Part shown: one piece after another, positions 16,260-25,054 of the stretch
How positions within the stretch are numbered: the stretch's first letter is position 1
How the letters are laid out: each line of letters begins with the position of its first letter
Source: Rhabdonatronobacter sediminivivens
Lineage (GTDB): Bacteria; Pseudomonadota; Alphaproteobacteria; Rhodobacterales; Rhodobacteraceae
NCBI RefSeq assembly: GCF_013415485.1
Contig: NZ_JACBXS010000003.1
Span: 62,001 to 126,000 of the forward strand
Direction of reading: 5' to 3'
Length of the DNA stretch: 64,000 nt
Notes under the pieces: model-generated
The model's database searches: none
Seen by the model: the letters and a program-made list of their open reading frames with translations, nothing else
Told to the model about the DNA's origin: nothing
Translations under genes and position numbers: made by a program

Positions 16260-17972
16260 TTGCCGGGACATCGCCACGTCATCGCCCTTGCGGCCGCGCT
16301 CATGCTGGGTGCGGCCCCTGCCACCGCCGATCAGCACGACATGCCAGACCATGGTGACGGGCTGGCCGGGGCCTTCCTGGCCGGGCGCGTGGCGCTGGTC
16401 GAAAACGACTTTGCCGCCCAGGCGACCTATTTCCAGCGCGCCCTGCAGGCAGACCCCGCCAACCTGTTCTTCATGGATGCAGCCATGCACGCGCAGGTCC
16501 TGCTGGGGCAGGTGGAGAAGGCCCTGCCGCTGGCGCAGACGCTTCTGGCCAGCGGTGGTCAAAGTCAGGTGGCCGCGCTGGTGGTGCAGGCCGCGCGCTT
16601 TGCCGAAGGGGACTACGCCGCGGTGCTGGACGCCGTGGAAACCGGCCCCGATACCGGCCCGCTGACCGATGCCCTGGCCCCGGCCTGGGCGCAGATCGGC
16701 CTGGGCCGCATGTCCGAGGCCCTGGCCGCCTTTGACGATGCCATCGCCGGCGATCTGGTCACGCCCTTCGCGCTCTACAACAAGGCGCTGGCGCTGGCCA
16801 TGGTGGGGGATTTCGAAGGCGCGCATGAAATCCTCATGGGCGATGACGCGGGGCCGATCAGCATGGGGCGACGCGGGGTCGTGGCGCAGCTTCTGGTTCT
16901 GGGTCAGCTTGAACGCTTCGATGAGGCGCTGGAGCTTTCGTTCGAACAGTTCGGGGCCGATGTTGAATCCGACATAGAGGAACTGCGCACCGCCTTTGCC
17001 GAGGGTCGCCAGCCCGCGTTCACGCTGATCGGCAATGCGCGCGAAGGCCTGGCCGAGGTCTATCACGTCATCGGCAGCGCGCTGGCCGCTGATGAGGATG
17101 GCACCCTGCCGCTGGTCTATGCGCGGCTGGCCGAGTTTCTGGTCCCCGATCATTCCGAAGCCATGATGCTTTCGGCCCGTCTGCTGGAAGGCATGGGCCA
17201 GCATGACCTGGCCGACAGCACCTACGCCCGTGTCCCCGAGGGTGATCCCTTCTTCCTGAACGCGGAAATGGGCCGCGCGCAGGCCCTGTTCGAGGCAGGC
17301 GACCCCGAAGCCGCGATCGACCGGCTGCGCGCGCTGGCGGCACAGATGCCGGATGACCTTGTGGTGCTGACCACCCTGGGCGATTTCCTGCGCCGCGAGG
17401 AACAGTTCACCGAAGCCATCGACGTCTATGAACGCGCCATCGCCCTGATCGATGACCCCGAACGCCGCCACTGGGTGCTCTACTACACCTATGCCATTTC
17501 GCTGGAGCGCGATGGCCGCTTCGCCGAGGCCGAGCCCTGGTTCCGGCGCACGTTGGAATTTGTCCCCGATAACCCCAGCGTGCTGAATTACCTGGGTTAT
17601 TCACTGGTCGAAGAACGGCGCAATCTGGACGAGGCGCTGGATATGATCGAACGCGCGGTCGAAGGCGACCCCGAATCCGGCTATATTACCGACAGTCTGG
17701 GCTGGGCGCTTTATCGTCTGGGCCGGTATGACGAGGCCGTGCCGGTCATGGAGCGCGCGGTAGAGCTGATGCCCACGGACCCGATCCTGAATGATCACCT
17801 GGGCGATGTCTACTGGATGGTCGGCCGTGAACGCGAGGCCCGGTTCCAATGGCGCCGCGCGCTTTCCTTTGCTCCGCATCCGGATCTGGAGGTCGAGCGC
17901 ATCCGCCGCAAGCTGGACGTGGGACTGGATGTGGTGCTGGAAGAGGAAGCCTCCGAGACCGGCGGAAACTGA
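16260..17972 (+). CDS. Exported tetratricopeptide-repeat protein
   Basis: 570 residues: a signal peptide (HRHVIALAAALMLGAAPATADQ, cleavage near residue 23) followed by TPR-type helical repeats through the whole protein, clearest between about 370 and 560 (for example LGYSLVEERRNLDEALDMIE and DSLGWALYRLGRYDEAVPVM). The start is TTG 16260 because AAGGAG lies at 16248-16253 and the signal peptide begins right there; the frame upstream is not protein-like. TPR proteins scaffold complexes; this one is presumably periplasmic. The ispE ATG follows three bases after the stop. Confidence 0.88.
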   Translation: MPGHRHVIALAAALMLGAAPATADQHDMPDHGDGLAGAFLAGRVALVENDFAAQATYFQRALQADPANLFFMDAAMHAQVLLGQVEKALPLAQTLLASGGQSQVAALVVQAARFAEGDYAAVLDAVETGPDTGPLTDALAPAWAQIGLGRMSEALAAFDDAIAGDLVTPFALYNKALALAMVGDFEGAHEILMGDDAGPISMGRRGVVAQLLVLGQLERFDEALELSFEQFGADVESDIEELRTAFAEGRQPAFTLIGNAREGLAEVYHVIGSALAADEDGTLPLVYARLAEFLVPDHSEAMMLSARLLEGMGQHDLADSTYARVPEGDPFFLNAEMGRAQALFEAGDPEAAIDRLRALAAQMPDDLVVLTTLGDFLRREEQFTEAIDVYERAIALIDDPERRHWVLYYTYAISLERDGRFAEAEPWFRRTLEFVPDNPSVLNYLGYSLVEERRNLDEALDMIERAVEGDPESGYITDSLGWALYRLGRYDEAVPVMERAVELMPTDPILNDHLGDVYWMVGREREARFQWRRALSFAPHPDLEVERIRRKLDVGLDVVLEEEASETGGN

Positions 17973-17975
17973 CCC

Positions 17976-18854
17976 ATGCCCCGCCATTTGCGGACCCTGG
18001 CTCCCGCCAAGATCAACCTGACCCTGCATGTGACCGGCCAGCGCGCTGACGGGTATCATCTGCTGGACAGTCTGGTGGTGCTGCTTGATTTCGGCGACAG
18101 GGTTGATGCCGCCGAGGCCGGCGATCTGTCGCTGTCGGTGCTGGGCCCCTATGCGGCGGATGTGCCGCGCGGGCCGGACAATCTGGTCTTGCGGGCGGCG
18201 CGGCTGATGGGGGCAGGTGGCGTGGCGCTGACCCTGCACAAGCATCTGCCGGCGGCCTCGGGGATCGGGGGCGGGTCCTCGGATGCGGCGGCCACCCTGC
18301 GCGCGGTTGCGGCGCTGACCGGGGCGGTCTTGCCGGATGCCGGGGCCTTGGCGCGGCTGGGCGCCGATGTGCCCGTCTGCCTGCATGGCCAGCCCTGCCG
18401 CATGCAGGGGGTGGGCGAGGTTCTGACCGCCATTCCCGCCTTGCCGGACCTGGGGGTGGTGCTGGTCAATCCTGGGGTCGGCCTGTCCACGCCAGCGGTC
18501 TTTGCCGCGCTGGCGCGGCGCGACAACCCGCCCATGGACCCGCTGCCGACCGGTTCGGCCCCCTGGCCGGATGCGCAGGCGCTTGCCGACTGGTTGCGCG
18601 GCCAGCGCAATGACCTGTCCCGGCCTGCCATCATTCATGCACCTGTCATCGCCGAAGCCCTGGCCGCACTGGAACAGATGCCCGGCTGCCTTCTGGCGCG
18701 GATGTCCGGGTCCGGGGCCACCTGCTTTGGCCTGTTTCCCAGCCGTGCTGCTGCCGACCATGCCGCCGCGGCGCTGCGCCCCCGGGCGCCGGGCTGGTGG
18801 ATTGCCGCCGGGGGGCTTCTTCCCCCTGGAGCCGAGGCTCCGATCCCCCTCTGA
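17976..18854 (+). CDS. ispE: 4-diphosphocytidyl-2-C-methyl-D-erythritol kinase
   Basis: 292 residues. It phosphorylates CDP-ME in the MEP pathway to isopentenyl diphosphate. GHMP-kinase features are the N-terminal [10 protein letters not shown] strand with the catalytic Lys, the ATP loop [11 protein letters not shown] (96-106), and the C-terminal [11 protein letters not shown] motif. It sits three bases behind the TPR gene, so it is translated from the same mRNA. Confidence 0.97.
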   Translation: MPRHLRTLAPAKINLTLHVTGQRADGYHLLDSLVVLLDFGDRVDAAEAGDLSLSVLGPYAADVPRGPDNLVLRAARLMGAGGVALTLHKHLPAASGIGGGSSDAAATLRAVAALTGAVLPDAGALARLGADVPVCLHGQPCRMQGVGEVLTAIPALPDLGVVLVNPGVGLSTPAVFAALARRDNPPMDPLPTGSAPWPDAQALADWLRGQRNDLSRPAIIHAPVIAEALAALEQMPGCLLARMSGSGATCFGLFPSRAAADHAAAALRPRAPGWWIAAGGLLPPGAEAPIPL

Positions 18855-18971
18855 GCGGCGTGTTTCCCGTGGCCAGGGTGCGACATTCCGCACCATGAGT
18901 CATCCATTCCGCCCGTCGTCGCGTATCCGAAGCAATACAGGGAAAGGGAAACAACGCTCCGGAGGCCCAGA

Positions 18972-19850
18972 ATGCCACTTGACGGACAAGATGATCGCCG
19001 CTTTTCGCGCCAGGCCATGAAGGCCGAATTGCTGGATGCCGAAACCGAACGCGCGCTGGCCTATGCCTGGCGTGACCACCGCGATGAAGCCGCGCTGCAC
19101 CGGCTGATCAACGCCTATATGCGGCTGGCCATTTCCATGGCGGCCAAGTTTCGCCGCTATGGCGCGCCCATGAATGACCTGATCCAGGAGGCGGGGCTGG
19201 GCCTGATGAAGGCCGCCGACAAGTTCGACCCCGACCGCGGGGTGCGGTTTTCCACCTATGCCGTGTGGTGGATCCGCGCCAGCATTCAGGATTACGTGAT
19301 GCGCAACTGGTCGCTGGTGCGCACCGGGTCGACGTCAAGCCAGAAATCCTTGTTCTTCAACATGCGCAGGGTCCAGGCGCAGATCGAACGCGAGGCGGCC
19401 GCCCGGGGCGAGACCCTGAACCGCCAGACCCTGCGCGAGCTTGTTGCCGCCGAGGTGGGCGTGCCGATCCACGATGTGGAGATGATGGAGGGGCGCCTGG
19501 GCGGGATGGATTTTTCGCTCAATGCCACGCAATCCTCGGATGAGGAGGGGCGTGAGTGGATCGACACGCTGGAAGATGACAGCGATGCCGGGACCGAGTT
19601 GGTGGAAATCAAGCTGGATCAGGCGCAGTTGCGGGAATGGCTGCTGGTGGCGCTGAATGCGCTGACCGACCGGGAACGTTTCATCGTGCGCGAGCGCAAG
19701 CTGCGCGAGGAGCCACGCACGCTGGAATCCCTGGGCGATGAGCTGGGCCTGTCCAAGGAGCGGGTGCGCCAGCTTGAAGCCGCAGCCTTTGCCAAGATGC
19801 GGCGCAACCTTGAAACCCAGTCGCGGGAAGTGCAACACTTCCTGGCATGA
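18972..19850 (+). CDS. rpoH: Heat-shock sigma factor RpoH (RpoHII-like)
   Basis: 292 residues. Region 2 runs from about residue 45 (INAYMRLAISMAAKFRRYG, PMNDLIQEAGLGLMKAADKF, STYAVWWIRASIQDYV); the RpoH box is QKSLFFNMRR at 124-133; region 4 has a helix-turn-helix in TLESLGDELGLSKERVRQLE. ATG 18972 is preceded by GGAGG at 18961-18965. Rhodobacteria have two RpoH proteins: RpoHI for classic heat shock and RpoHII for singlet oxygen and oxidative stress. I assign RpoHII tentatively; I could not find a convincing RpoE-type promoter in the 117 bases upstream. Confidence 0.94.
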   Translation: MPLDGQDDRRFSRQAMKAELLDAETERALAYAWRDHRDEAALHRLINAYMRLAISMAAKFRRYGAPMNDLIQEAGLGLMKAADKFDPDRGVRFSTYAVWWIRASIQDYVMRNWSLVRTGSTSSQKSLFFNMRRVQAQIEREAAARGETLNRQTLRELVAAEVGVPIHDVEMMEGRLGGMDFSLNATQSSDEEGREWIDTLEDDSDAGTELVEIKLDQAQLREWLLVALNALTDRERFIVRERKLREEPRTLESLGDELGLSKERVRQLEAAAFAKMRRNLETQSREVQHFLA

Positions 19851-20755
19851 GTTCCTGCTTCACAAGCGATAGAGAAAGCGCCCCCGAGCCGCACCCACCC
19901 ACCCACCCCGTGCGCCTCGGGGGCGCTGTCCGTTCGTTCCGAACGGATGGGGCGGGGTTGTTGGCGGGTGTTCTGCTCTGTGTGCTTTCGCTTGGGGCTG
20001 AGGCGTCGGAAATAACGCCGGATGATCTGGAGCGCCTGCCCCCGGCCGATGTGTATCTGCTGGGTGAAATCCATGACAACCCGGCGCATCACACCCATCA
20101 AGCCCGCGCCGTTGCGGCCCTGGAGCCCGCGGCGCTGGTGTTCGAGATGCTGACACGCGGACAGGCCGCGCGGGTCACCGCCGCAAACCGTCAGGACCCC
20201 GAGGTTCTGGCCGAGGTTCTGGAATGGGAAGCCTCTGGCTGGCCTGATTTCGCCATGTATTTCCCCATTTTCGACGCCGCCCCCCAGGCGCGGATCCGTG
20301 GTGCGGCCCTGCCGCGCAATGAGGCCCGTGCCATGATGGCGCAAACTGCCGAAGAAGCGTTCGGCCCCGAGGCGGCCAGTTTCGGTCTGGACCAGCCCCT
20401 GTCCGAGGATGAGCAGGCCAGCCGCGAAGCGCTTCAGGCTGCCGCCCATTGCGACATGCTGCCTGATGAGTTGTTGCCCGCGATGGTCGAGATCCAGCGG
20501 CTGCGCGATGCGATGTTGGCCCGCACTGCGATGCTGGCCCATGCCGAGACTGGCGGGCCGGTTGTCGTGATCACCGGCACCGGGCATGTGCGCCGGGATC
20601 AGGGGGTGCCGCTGAAGCTTGCGCGTGCGGCGCCCGGGATCACGGTTCTGGCGCTGGGCCAGCTGGAAGCGGCGCCCGACTCCGCGCCGCCCTTTGATCT
20701 GTGGATCGTCACCGACCCGGTGGACCGCCCTGATCCCTGCGAGGCCTTTCGTTAG
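19847..20755 (+). CDS. chaN: ChaN-family haem-binding / Tiki-like protein
   Basis: Up to 302 residues. GEIHDNPAHH near residue 75 is the metal/haem-site motif of the ChaN/Tiki superfamily, and GTGHVRRDQGVP near 250 is the second conserved block. ChaN proteins are exported and some bind haem for iron uptake. The start is doubtful. ATG 19847 overlaps the rpoH stop (ATGA) but puts the whole 51-bp palindromic repeat into the coding frame; TTG 19958 would start directly before the hydrophobic export segment LLAGVLLCVLSLGAEAS. I see no lipobox Cys at the cleavage point, so it may be periplasmic rather than a lipoprotein. Confidence 0.82.
   Translation: MSSCFTSDRESAPEPHPPTHPVRLGGAVRSFRTDGAGLLAGVLLCVLSLGAEASEITPDDLERLPPADVYLLGEIHDNPAHHTHQARAVAALEPAALVFEMLTRGQAARVTAANRQDPEVLAEVLEWEASGWPDFAMYFPIFDAAPQARIRGAALPRNEARAMMAQTAEEAFGPEAASFGLDQPLSEDEQASREALQAAAHCDMLPDELLPAMVEIQRLRDAMLARTAMLAHAETGGPVVVITGTGHVRRDQGVPLKLARAAPGITVLALGQLEAAPDSAPPFDLWIVTDPVDRPDPCEAFR
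19877..19927 (-). repeat. 51-bp palindromic G-quadruplex hairpin repeat, copy A
   Basis: Perfect 12-bp arms AGCGCCCCCGAG (19877-19888) and CTCGGGGGCGCT (19916-19927), a C/C mismatch, an inner 5-bp stem CGCAC/GTGCG and a 15-nt loop CCACCCACCCACCCC. The minus strand of the loop reads as four G3 tracts separated by single T, a canonical parallel G-quadruplex pattern. It lies just after rpoH. In the G-rich orientation the hairpin is followed by TTTCTCT. Same length and architecture as the copies at 50013 and 62159. Confidence 0.9.
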
Positions 20756-20818
20756 GGTCGGCATCGGTTGGGTGTGGCCACCCCCTCTGCGCCGGTCACC
20801 CCTTGGTCGGCGGTAAAT

Positions 20819-20833
20819 GTTCATGATATGTTC
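20819..20833 (+). promoter_or_regulatory. LexA (SOS) operator of dnaE2
   Basis: GTTC-ATGATAT-GTTC is a perfect match to the alphaproteobacterial LexA box GTTC-N7-GTTC. It ends five bases before the dnaE2 ATG, so the core promoter must lie over or just upstream of it and the mRNA leader must be very short or absent. Confidence 0.88.
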
Positions 20834-20838
20834 GCGCC

Positions 20839-23800
20839 ATGGCGACCGATTCCCCCAGTGCCCTTGCGCCCGCTGCCGACGGCTATGCCGAGCTTTGCGT
20901 CACCTCGAACTTCAGCTTCCTGCGCGGCGCCTCGCACCCTGAGGAATTGGTCGCGCGCGCCGCCGAGCTGGGGCTTTCGGCGATTGCCATCACCGATTGC
21001 AACAGCGTGGCGGGGGTGGTGCGCGCCCATGTGGCGTTGCGCGAACTGGCCCGCGCGGCGGCCGAGGGCGGGACGATTTCCATTCGCGGCCAGACCCGGA
21101 TTGATCCCTCCAGCCGCCAGACCGAAGGCGGCGCCACGCTGACCCCCGCAGGCCGCCTGCCGCGGCTGATCCCTGGCGCGCGGCTTGTGTTGCGCGATTG
21201 CGCCGCGCATTGGTTGGCATTGCCTGTGGACCGGGCCGCCTGGGCGCGGCTCTCGCGGCTGCTGAGCCTGGGCAAGATGCGCGCACCGAAGGGCCAGTGC
21301 GACATTGCGCTGGCGGATCTGCTGGACCATGGCGCGGGGCTGGTCCTGATTGCACTGCCGCCCGAAGATATCGCCGAAGATACTGCCGAAGACACCAGCC
21401 GGGCCGCCCGTGCGCTGGCCGCACGCTTTCCCGGCACTGTCTTTCTGGGGGCCGCCCCGCGCTATGACGGGCGTGACCGTGCGCGCCTTGCGGCCCGGGC
21501 CGCGCTGGCGCAACGCCTGGGCCTGCCCATGGTCGCCTGCGGTGATGTGCTGATGCACCACGCCCGCCGCCGCCGCCTGGCCGATGTGCTGACCTGCCTG
21601 CGCGAAGGCTGCACCATCGATACCATCGGCGCCCGCGCCCTGCCCAATGCCGAACGCCGGTTGCGCAGCCCGGCCGAGATGGCGCGCATCTTTGCCGACC
21701 ATCCCGCCGCCCTGCGCCGCACGCTCGAAATCGCCGCCCGCTGCGCTTTCACCCTGGATGACCTGAGCTACGAATACCCCGATGAAATCACCGATGGCGA
21801 GGCCCCGCAGGCGCGGCTGGAGCGGCTGACCCATGCCGGGCTGTGGCGCCGCTTCCCGCGCGGCATCCCGCCCGAGATCGCCGAGAAGACCGCCAAGGAG
21901 TTGCGCATCATCGCCGCCCTGGGCTTCGCCGCCTATTTCCTGACCGTCCATGACATCGTGGCCTTTGCGCGCGGGCGCGGGATCCTGTGCCAGGGGCGCG
22001 GCTCGGCCGCCAATTCGGTGATCTGCTACGCGCTGGGCATCACCGAGGTGGCGCCGGACACCATTTCCATGGTGTTCGAGCGTTTCATGTCCGAAGCGCG
22101 CGGCGAGCCCCCGGATATCGACGTGGATTTCGAACATGAACGGCGCGAGGAGGTAATCCAGCATATCTATGACCGCTATGGCCGCCACCGTGCCGGGCTG
22201 ACCGCCACCGTCATCCATTTCCGCACCCGCGCCGCGATACGTGAGGTCGGCAAGGTCATGGGCTTGTCCTCGGATGTGCTGGGGGCCATGGCGGGGCTGC
22301 AATGGGGCTGGTCGGCCACGCCGCCGGGGCCGGAGCAATTGCAGGAGATCGGGCTGGACCCCTCTGACCGCCGCCTGACCCAGACCATGGCCCTGATCGC
22401 CGAGATCATCGGCTTTCCCCGGCATCTGTCGCAGCATGTGGGTGGCTTTGTCATCACGCGGGGGCGGCTGGATGAGCTCTGCCCCATCGGCAATGCGGCG
22501 ATGGAGGGGCGCAGCACCATCGAATGGGACAAGGATGACATCGCCGCGCTGGGCATCCTGAAGGTGGATGTGCTGGCGCTGGGGATGCTGACCTGCCTGC
22601 GCAAGGGGTTTGCGCTGATCGCGCAGCATGAAGGGGCGGCATTCACGCTGGAGAACCTGCCGCGCGAATGTCCGCAGGTCTATGACATGCTGTGTGTGGC
22701 CGATGCCATCGGTGTGTTTCAGGTGGAATCGCGCGCGCAGATGAATTTCCTGCCCCGGATGCGCCCGCGCTCTTTCTATGATCTGGTGATCGAGGTGGCG
22801 ATCATCCGCCCCGGTCCCATCCAGGGCGGCATGGTGCATCCCTATATCCGGCGGCGGCAGGGGAAGGAGGCGGTGCATCTGCCCTCGCCCGAATTGCGCG
22901 GGGTGCTGGAGCGCACGCTGGGCGTGCCGCTGTTTCAGGAACAGGCCATGCAGATCGCCGTGGTGGCCGCTGGCTTCACGCCTGAGGAAGCCGACCGCCT
23001 GCGCCGGTCATTGGCAACCTTCAAACGCATGGGCACCATCGGCAGCTTCCGCGACCGGTTCATCGGCGGGATGCTGGCGCGCGGCTATGACGCCGATTTC
23101 GCCGCCGCCTGTTTCGCCCAGATCGAAGGCTTTGGCGAATACGGCTTTCCGGAATCCCACGCCGCCAGCTTTGCGCTGCTGGTCTATGCCTCGGCCTATC
23201 TGAAACGCCACCACCCGGCGGCTTTCGCCTGCGCGCTGCTGAACAGCCAGCCCATGGGCTTCTACGCCCCCGCCCAGATCGTGCGCGATGCGCGCGAACA
23301 CGGGGTGGAGGTGCGGCCGGTCTGCGTGAACGCATCCCAGTGGGACTGCACGCTGGAGCCCCGCGCCGACGGGCGGCTGGCGCTGCGGCTGGGGTTTCGC
23401 CAGATCAAGGGGCTGCGGGCCGAGGATGCCGACTGGATCGTCGCCGCCCGCGCCAATGGCTACCCGGATGTGGAAAGCCTGTGGCGGCGGGCCGGGGTGC
23501 CGGTGGCCGCACTTGAACGGCTGGCCGAGGGCGACGGCTTTGCCGCCCTCGGCCTGACCCGACGCGCCGCCCTCTGGGCGGTGCGCGCGCTCAGGGCATC
23601 CAAACCCCTGCCGCTGTTCGCGGGCATGGATGGCGAGGGGATCATGGAGCCGGGCGTGACGCTCCCGGACATGACGCTGGGCGAGGCGGTGGTCGAAGAT
23701 TACCTGGCGCTGCGCCTGTCCCTGCGCGCGCATCCCCTGGAACTGCTGCGCCCGGACATCGCCGGGCTGACCACTGCGGCGGAGCTGGCGCAGGCGCGCG

Positions 23801-24192
23801 GGCGGGTCAGCACCTGCGGGCTGGTCATCACCCGGCAGCGGCCCGGCACGGCCTCGGGGGTGATCTTCATCACGCTGGAGGATGAAACCGGCGTGGCCAA
23901 TGTGGTGGTCTGGCCCAAGGTTTACGCGCACTTCCGCCGCGCGGTGATCGGTGGGCGGCTGTTGCGCATCACGGGAAGGCTGCAGCGTGAAGGCATGGTC
24001 ATCCACCTTATCGCCGAGGATGTAACGGATCTGTCGGCCCGGCTGTCGACCCTGGGCCAGGGCGGCGAGATCGACCCCACGCAGGGCCGCGGGGATGAGG
24101 CCCGCCGCCCCGTTCCCACCCGCCAGCCCCGCAGCGCCCGCCACCCGCGCGATCAGGCCCGGGTGTTGTTTCCCAGCCGGGATTTTCATTGA
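20839..24192 (+). CDS. dnaE2: Error-prone DNA polymerase III alpha subunit DnaE2 (ImuC)
   Basis: 1117 residues, the DnaE2 size (replicative DnaE is longer by the C-terminal clamp and tau regions). Order: PHP domain (about 15-290, beginning YAELCVTSNFSFLRGASHPEEL), polymerase palm with catalytic acids Asp426, Asp428 and Asp430 in PDIDVDFEHERRE, fingers, helix-hairpin-helix, and an OB-fold (about 975-1060). It performs damage-induced mutagenic translesion synthesis with ImuA and ImuB. The imuA-imuB genes that usually precede it are absent; the upstream neighbour is chaN. A LexA box directly precedes the start. If mRNA is leaderless, ATG 20839 is right; no Shine-Dalgarno is visible. Confidence 0.95.
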   Translation: MATDSPSALAPAADGYAELCVTSNFSFLRGASHPEELVARAAELGLSAIAITDCNSVAGVVRAHVALRELARAAAEGGTISIRGQTRIDPSSRQTEGGATLTPAGRLPRLIPGARLVLRDCAAHWLALPVDRAAWARLSRLLSLGKMRAPKGQCDIALADLLDHGAGLVLIALPPEDIAEDTAEDTSRAARALAARFPGTVFLGAAPRYDGRDRARLAARAALAQRLGLPMVACGDVLMHHARRRRLADVLTCLREGCTIDTIGARALPNAERRLRSPAEMARIFADHPAALRRTLEIAARCAFTLDDLSYEYPDEITDGEAPQARLERLTHAGLWRRFPRGIPPEIAEKTAKELRIIAALGFAAYFLTVHDIVAFARGRGILCQGRGSAANSVICYALGITEVAPDTISMVFERFMSEARGEPPDIDVDFEHERREEVIQHIYDRYGRHRAGLTATVIHFRTRAAIREVGKVMGLSSDVLGAMAGLQWGWSATPPGPEQLQEIGLDPSDRRLTQTMALIAEIIGFPRHLSQHVGGFVITRGRLDELCPIGNAAMEGRSTIEWDKDDIAALGILKVDVLALGMLTCLRKGFALIAQHEGAAFTLENLPRECPQVYDMLCVADAIGVFQVESRAQMNFLPRMRPRSFYDLVIEVAIIRPGPIQGGMVHPYIRRRQGKEAVHLPSPELRGVLERTLGVPLFQEQAMQIAVVAAGFTPEEADRLRRSLATFKRMGTIGSFRDRFIGGMLARGYDADFAAACFAQIEGFGEYGFPESHAASFALLVYASAYLKRHHPAAFACALLNSQPMGFYAPAQIVRDAREHGVEVRPVCVNASQWDCTLEPRADGRLALRLGFRQIKGLRAEDADWIVAARANGYPDVESLWRRAGVPVAALERLAEGDGFAALGLTRRAALWAVRALRASKPLPLFAGMDGEGIMEPGVTLPDMTLGEAVVEDYLALRLSLRAHPLELLRPDIAGLTTAAELAQARGRVSTCGLVITRQRPGTASGVIFITLEDETGVANVVVWPKVYAHFRRAVIGGRLLRITGRLQREGMVIHLIAEDVTDLSARLSTLGQGGEIDPTQGRGDEARRPVPTRQPRSARHPRDQARVLFPSRDFH

Positions 24193-24342
24193 CACGGCGC
24201 TGCGCGTGCCACGCCTGAAGCGCCGGGATTGGCGCATTTCCGCAACAGCGCTGCCGGGCGCACGGGCTCGTGACTTGCGATTCGGGAACTCTTTTCGCAA
24301 TAAAGCATTCAAGAAACGGCAAATAAGAAAGAGGATTGGTCC

Positions 24343-24939
24343 ATGTCTGACAAGCGATTTTCCCGGAGGGCTTTGTTGGGAACGGGTGCTGCGGTTCTGG
24401 GCGCGTTGGCTGCTCCCGGGATTGCACGGGCTGTATCCGTCCCGGAATATGAACCCGAAACCACCGTGCGCCGCGCGCAGCGCAATGTAATGGGCTTTCG
24501 CAACCAGCGCTGGCAAGATCACTTCGACAACCTGAACAAGGGTGCGATCCTGTGCGATACGGATTCGCGCGCGCTCTATTATTGGTCCGAGGATCAGAGC
24601 GTGCAGCTGGTCTATCCCTCGTCCGTGCCCATGTCCGAGGAATTCACCCGCCGCGGCTATACCCATGTCACGCTGAAGCGGTTCGAGCCCACCTGGATCC
24701 CCACGCCGGGCATGCGTGAGCGCGACCCCTCGCTGCCGGAAATCGTTCACGCCGGCCCGGACAACCCGCTGGGCACCCGCGCCATGAACCTCAGCTGGCA
24801 GTATTACCGCATCCACGGGATTGACAACCCCGCCAAGATCGGGCGGCGCGCGTCGAACGGCTGCATCGGCCTGATGAACCCGCATGTGGAGTATCTGTAC
24901 GAACTGGTCGAGATCGGCACCCAGGTGCGCATCATCTGA
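24343..24939 (+). CDS. L,D-transpeptidase (YkuD), Tat-exported
   Basis: 198 residues. A twin-arginine signal peptide (FSRRALLGTGAAVLGALAAPGIARA) targets it to the periplasm. The YkuD domain covers about 60-195 with the catalytic motif IHG...SNGCIGLMN: His near 165 and the nucleophile Cys near 180. These enzymes form 3-3 peptidoglycan crosslinks or attach outer-membrane proteins to the wall. The usual S/T-x-GC reads SNGC here. Expression is monocistronic, ending at the terminator at 24970. Confidence 0.93.
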   Translation: MSDKRFSRRALLGTGAAVLGALAAPGIARAVSVPEYEPETTVRRAQRNVMGFRNQRWQDHFDNLNKGAILCDTDSRALYYWSEDQSVQLVYPSSVPMSEEFTRRGYTHVTLKRFEPTWIPTPGMRERDPSLPEIVHAGPDNPLGTRAMNLSWQYYRIHGIDNPAKIGRRASNGCIGLMNPHVEYLYELVEIGTQVRII

Positions 24940-24969
24940 CCGGCGGATCAAAGCCGCCCGCGAACCCGC

Positions 24970-25005
24970 AGCCCGGCCGCATCCGCGCGCCGGGCTTGCC
25001 TTTTT
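24970..25005 (+). terminator. Intrinsic terminator after the L,D-transpeptidase gene
   Basis: Eight-base arms AGCCCGGC (24970-24977) and GCCGGGCT (24989-24996), an 11-nt GC-rich loop, and TTTTT at 25001-25005 four bases after the stem. Confidence 0.7.
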
Positions 25006-25054
25006 CCGGGCCGCCCCTGTAACCATGGGGCGCAACACAGTCACAAGGGCACTC

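Noticed and set aside
18855..18971. RpoE-type promoter upstream of rpoH
   Set aside because: TCATCC and TATCC are present, but the -10 element does not match the known consensus well enough to call.
20821..22878. A 685-codon open frame on the minus strand across dnaE2, and similar long antisense frames over ccrA, the TPR gene and hutH
   Set aside because: They are in the complementary register of genes with GC-rich third positions, have no homology-like motifs and are rich in His, Gln, Arg and Gly; the plus-strand genes have clear catalytic motifs.
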